Source: Morinoia aosen
Taxonomy: Eukaryota > Arthropoda > Malacostraca > Amphipoda > Talitridae
Reading direction: 5' to 3'
DNA length: 64,000 nt
Assembly (NCBI GenBank): GCA_030386875.1
Contig: CM059563.1
Coordinates: forward strand, 46,654,102-46,718,101
Shown here: piece by piece, positions 59,941 to 64,000 of the stretch
Layout of the letters: each line of letters starts with the position of its first letter
Numbering within the stretch: the stretch's first letter is position 1
Translations under genes and position numbers: made by a program
The notes under the pieces: generated by a model
What the model was told of the DNA's origin: nothing
What the model saw: only the letters and a program-made list of their open reading frames with translations
Databases searched by the model: none

Positions 59941-60720
59941 CAGTGCGCGGATCGTGAGGGGGTGAGGGGTGCACCACATCAGCAGATGGGAGGAGCACGT
60001 AGGGGATAGAGGCTGTATCAAGGGCTAGTCCGAAATCCATCACATATACGGGAGTTATTGTAAATAAACAAAATAGCACAGAAAATAGTGGGTCAAAAAA
60101 AAACTTATTTGCTACGAACAGGAGACGAAGAAGTCTGGGTATTTGAGAGTAAAGAGCGGAGTAATTTCAAAGTGGAGAGAGGGACACGTCGCATAAGGAA
60201 AGGACGCTTTAGAACGAACCAATTAGAGGGCGAGGATTTGCGCGGGCATTCGCTTAGCAGATGCGCGTCCCTTGTTCGAGGGACGTATAAATAACGCAGA
60301 GAGAAGGCTAGCCGGTCTACTTCGCCGATTTACTGACTCAGTGCAGGATGTAGGGATACGAGTTCTTCAATGGGGAGGTGAGATATTGTTCTTTGTTATC
60401 TGCTAGAAAAGTGAAGGGAGTCATAATATCGAGTAACGTCAGCAGTTTGATGCAACATTAGTTCTTTGAGTTTTCACTTTTAGAATGTTCTCAAACAGGG
60501 AGTGTTTAGAGTTTCACTTGAGATTTGGGTAGAAGTTAGAGGGTGTGATTATTTCTCGTTGGGAAATCAGAATATTCGTGTTTTATTATTGAAGTACAGG
60601 CTTGATGTTTTTATGTAACAAAGTGCTGGGTGATTTATTTTGTGAAGCGGGGGTAAAATACTCATCCGGATTGATTTCAGAGGGAAATAAATTATGATTG
60701 ATTTTGAGAATTAAAGGGGA
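59940..60720 (+). repeat. Diverged duplicated module carrying a promoter, copy 2
   Basis: Same-orientation relative of 32280-33230 with the same order of landmarks: GGGAGGAGCACGTAGGGGAT, GAGGGACACGTC, CCAAT, TATA, GTCTACTTCG, GCAGGATGTAGG, splice donor, ATCGAGTAACGTCAG and AATCAGAATATTCGTGTT. The lineages are clearly diverged, so this is not a recent LTR pair. Confidence 0.65.
60219..60377 (+). promoter_or_regulatory. Candidate Pol II promoter and noncoding first exon, copy 2
   Basis: CCAAT is at 60219-60223 and GTATAAATA at 60285-60293. The predicted start lies near GTCTACTTCG at 60315, and GGGGAG followed by GTGAGA gives a splice donor at 60377/60378. CCAAT-to-TATA spacing is 67 bases, against 71 in the first module, and exon length is about the same. 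No downstream exon was identified. Confidence 0.5.
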
Positions 60721-61192
60721 GTAAAGAAGTAATTCGATCAATGACGTTCACATCTCAGGGAATAGATAATGTAAACCTGTGCATTGTTCACAGGCGGGAG
60801 GGTCTTCGTAGCACCGCGGCCGGAGTGGCTGATGCTGGGCTTCTCAATCGCACAGCAAGTTCCACACCAGCCCGGTGTTCAGCAGTAGAAAAGTTCACAT
60901 GGATGCCATGCTTCGTGCCGCCGCAGGCCGCCGTCAGTATATTGACTAGGGAGCACTCGCAGCAGTGATCGTGGAGTAGGTACAGATAGAAGCACGCTGA
61001 CAGTGAAACCCATTTTTGGCGCGCAGTGTTTAATAGGAATTGTGCTAGCCAGGATGTTCATGTTTATGTTTCTAATTTCATGTTGTTTGTGCGTGAACCT
61101 CCGGGTTGGTGATTGCCAGGAAAGGCTGAGTTGCGTTAATCATGTGATCGTTCGCTGGCATTCAATTATTTCCTAACCTGGATCTCTCGTTT
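60721..61192. other. Unassigned GC-moderate sequence
   Basis: 60780-60970 is GC-rich with short open frames on both strands and no domain. It could be intronic to a gene starting at 60315. Confidence 0.35.
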
Positions 61193-61403
61193 CCCTGTGC
61201 CAATTTCCACGTGTTCATCTTGAACAGAATGTGTTGAATTTCCTCCGTTTGTCTATGTAGCATATCATTATGCCGGATAAAACTAGCACGTCGCAGATCA
61301 TTAACATCTTGCCTGAGGGCTCTGGTGTGAAAATGAGTGTTGCGATACATGTTTCCCTGTGCCAATTTTCCACGTGTTCATCTTAAACAGAATGTGTTTA
61401 ATC
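61193..61403. repeat. Direct duplication of about 50 bp
   Basis: TTTCCCTGTGCCAATTTCCA CGTGTTCATCTT...ACAGAATGTGTT occurs at 61191-61242 and again at 61350-61402 with a few changes, about 160 bases apart. Confidence 0.9.
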
Positions 61404-63059
61404 TTTCAATGCTTTTTATTTTCCATGCTTCTTATGTGGGTACCATGCAAGCACAAAGGTGTACTATATTCATTATGTGTGGGGGTTGGAATTCCCTCTG
61501 CGTTACGTGCTCAGAGAGCATTGTTTTCGCGACAGGAGAAAGAATAATGAAAGTACCCGGTGCGAACTTGATACCTGTATGGTAGCATGGAGAATTTTTT
61601 TTTCATCATTTTCAGTTGCCTAAAAAATTATTCAATTTTGTAATGATCCCTCAAGAAAGAATTCTGATAATTGTTCAATCGTTCTGCAAAGATTTATCCA
61701 GTAGTATATTTCGCTTGCTATTGGTAGCTCCATTCATATCAATAACAATCAGTGGAGCACAGCCGAAAGTTTGTGGCCGCGAGCTTTTCCTTGAGGAGCT
61801 GCAGTTACGCATTGTAATTGCCTGCCATTGAGCTGGAGTCATAAATACCTAAGGAATGTGTGGCTCGGCGACTCAACCACAGCGTGTCTGGCTCAAATTT
61901 TGGTGATTGGAGAGCGCTCACTAAGTCAAGTAAAGACTGAATGCCACATTTCTATTGAAAACTCTCTTAACACAATGAACGATTCAGATTCAATATTGAA
62001 TTCTTGGCTCAAATTTGTCATGACATTTAGTGTGTCAGTTAAATACTTCTTTTTATTGAATTATTTTATTTCTTGGACTTGCAAAACCATCCAAAGTCTT
62101 GCCCAATGCTGAAGTGCAGTCATCATGATTAAATTCTTTCATTCTTCAGGGGAAAAATTACAATTAAATGTGTTATGAGTGGAAGTAATCGTTGTGCTAA
62201 TAAATGAAATCAGCCGCATTTTTTGTTCTTGAATTTTTGTGTGATGCTCTCTTAAACAGTGAATTTAGTCGAACAAGTGCCCGATATTAAACCGATATTT
62301 CTTCCTGTACCGTTTATTTTTGTAAATGTAATGGGAGGTTAATAAGCTCTTATCAACAGTGTTACATATGTTGCTCAATTATCGGGCTGTCGAATCTTCT
62401 GAGCATATTTTTTGAGTATTGAGAAACCCTCATTTTTTTTAGTGTTGTTAGAATTTTGTTTGAGTGCATTGAAAGATGAAAGCAGTAACATTTTGTTGTG
62501 CAGGGGCTGGCTCTCGAATTTTTTTTATTACCTCTTGTTCATGTGTGGGATAAGAACTTTCTGTGTGCTGCATTTTACGTGGATTTATCCCCTCATAGTA
62601 TAGACTTCAGATTGAGTTTGTGGCAATGGCTCGGGATTTTATGCCTTAATTTTATAAAAACCTGATTGTCTGAGTTGAAGCTTTGAAACCGATTTGATAT
62701 TTTGCAGTGTTTAGGAATTTCTGGTAATTAATCAAAATTGAAATTTACCATCCCGGATGCATTAAATTAAAATAACTAGTAGAAAATTTTGTGCGCTGTC
62801 GTGTGAATTTGTTTCCATAGTAATTTCTGACAAGCCTTAGCAACGTGATGCATACCTTTTTTAATGACATTTGAGACCTAAAATTCCACAATTTATATTT
62901 TCTGACCCACGGTTATAGAATTTTCCTTCAAATCAGATTTTCTTGATGTATAATACAGAGTAGTTCAATGTATGTTTCTATGTATGCTGGTTTCCCGGGT
63001 CTTTTGAGTGCAGTTTAATATATGAAGTTAAATTCCAGCATAAAGGCTCATGCCGCTGT
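61404..63059. other. Unassigned AT-rich sequence
   Basis: Short frames only. GATTCAATATTGAATTCTTG at 61987 and other AT palindromes are within background. No gene or mobile element was recognised. Confidence 0.45.
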
Positions 63060-63320
63060 GTAAGACCGTGCGAGTCGGCTGTTAAGGGGTGTTTACACTA
63101 GGGGACATTTCGGCTGTGAGGCGCGACTCGTGTAGACGAAGCTCACCACTGAGTCCCATATTTGTGTGTGTGAGCCCGAAGTTCCCGATTCGCTTTGCTC
63201 GAATCCGTGGAGCGGCTACACGTGTGCGAGCCTTGCGTCAAGTTGCGTGGCGCAGCTCTAGACCGGTCAGTGTGCGATTGGTAGTCATCAAGTGAGGTAG
63301 CGCCTTTCGCTCACCCGTGA
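63060..63320. other. CpG-rich patch of unknown nature
   Basis: This 260-bp stretch is much richer in CG than its surroundings (GTGCGAGTCGGC, GGCGCGACTCGTG, GTGGAGCGGCTACACGTGTGCG). It contains CACGTG and a 68-codon frame with no recognised domain. It could be a promoter-type CpG patch or a decayed mobile-element end. Confidence 0.3.
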
Positions 63321-64000
63321 TGGCTGACTCAACACTGCCGCGAGAAACTACACTGCTTCTAATTGAAATGTTCTAAGCCCATCAATGCCTTTGGCAGACT
63401 AAAAGCTGCGAATATAAGGAGGCTGCTTTCCATTTTATTTTAATGAAAATGAACGAATATAGTAACATTTCACTCATGCAAATAAAAGAAGAGATTACGT
63501 AGCTACGATGCAGCAACAATATTCACACAAGCTCGTCTTCAGCAATCCATATTTCAAAGCAGCAGGCCACACTGACTGGTTTTGTGCTGCATGGCTCCCA
63601 ACTTTGTTTGACCAAAAAAATCTAGTGTGACCTCAAAAAATATCGAGAAACATCTAGATTTAAAAATAAAACATCCAAAAATATATCTAGAAATGAATTA
63701 ATTATCTACTATAATAAATTAGTTGAACAACAGCATATAAGGATATTTATATCATAAATTGCTTTATATTAGGCAATTTATCTTTAGATGAATTATCTAG
63801 TATCCTAATATTTACCCTAATAAAGCTTGGTATCAAAATATTCTTCAATTCCACACGTGTTGCTAGTAGAAAGGTCAGTCTCTATTGCATTGCAATTATC
63901 AATGCTCAGATTCCTACTTATCAACATTGGTTTTAAGGCTTTCACACCGCTATCTTCATCACTTTTAATAATTTTGCAATTACTAAGTAAGTTGATTCTA
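63321..64000. other. Unassigned AT-rich sequence to the window end
   Basis: AT-rich with ATCTAG/TATCTAG motifs repeated near 63620-63810. No gene was recognised. Confidence 0.45.

Noticed and set aside
32280..60720. The two promoter modules as the LTRs of one retrotransposon
   Set aside because: They are strongly diverged, the interior holds tRNA cassettes and no gag or pol, and no primer-binding site or polypurine tract was seen.

Overview
The window reads as animal nuclear DNA, most likely from an arthropod or other invertebrate. It is AT-rich, carries a very large short-monomer satellite, has tRNA-derived SINEs, TTAA-type and hAT-type MITEs, a Penelope-like GIY-YIG fragment and a decayed LINE reverse transcriptase, and has no long open reading frame anywhere. 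There are no bacterial operons. The species cannot be fixed from what is visible.

Region by region: 1-14020 is a 25-bp satellite (about 560 monomers, running off the left edge) with higher-order structure: a 4523-bp unit made of 2224-bp and 2299-bp halves, present in two tandem copies, followed by later local duplications and a decayed right border. 14021-24280 is unique-looking AT-rich DNA with three minus-strand stretches that look coding but are broken or unassigned (about 15.7-16.0, 17.07-17.48 and 21.26-21.65 kb), a 48-bp minisatellite and a Penelope-like fragment at 22.7-23.1 kb. 24.28-34.8 kb holds a TTAA-flanked MITE, a SINE with a perfect hairpin, a small MITE and a promoter/first-exon module at 32.58-32.74 kb whose diverged paralogue lies at 60.22-60.38 kb. 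A second, unrelated TATA plus first-exon candidate is at 34.80-34.87 kb.

35.1-57.1 kb is the most structured part: ten tRNA-Ser loci on both strands. Four carry anticodon AGA, three CGA and three UGA; one of the UGA loci is clearly a pseudogene. They sit in repeatedly duplicated and inverted cassettes that also carry a GC-rich block with a CRE-like TGACGTCA and several mobile-element insertions. Nearly all tRNA bodies are identical outside the anticodon, which implies homogenisation, and a TTAA element can be compared with its empty site in the paralogous cassette.

57.1-64 kb holds a broken LINE, minisatellites, one arm of a large diverged inverted repeat (the other arm is at 52.7-53.3 kb), the second promoter/first-exon module and unassigned AT-rich DNA. 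The only features with a confident function are the tRNA-Ser genes. Candidate promoters point rightward, but no gene body can be followed inside the window.
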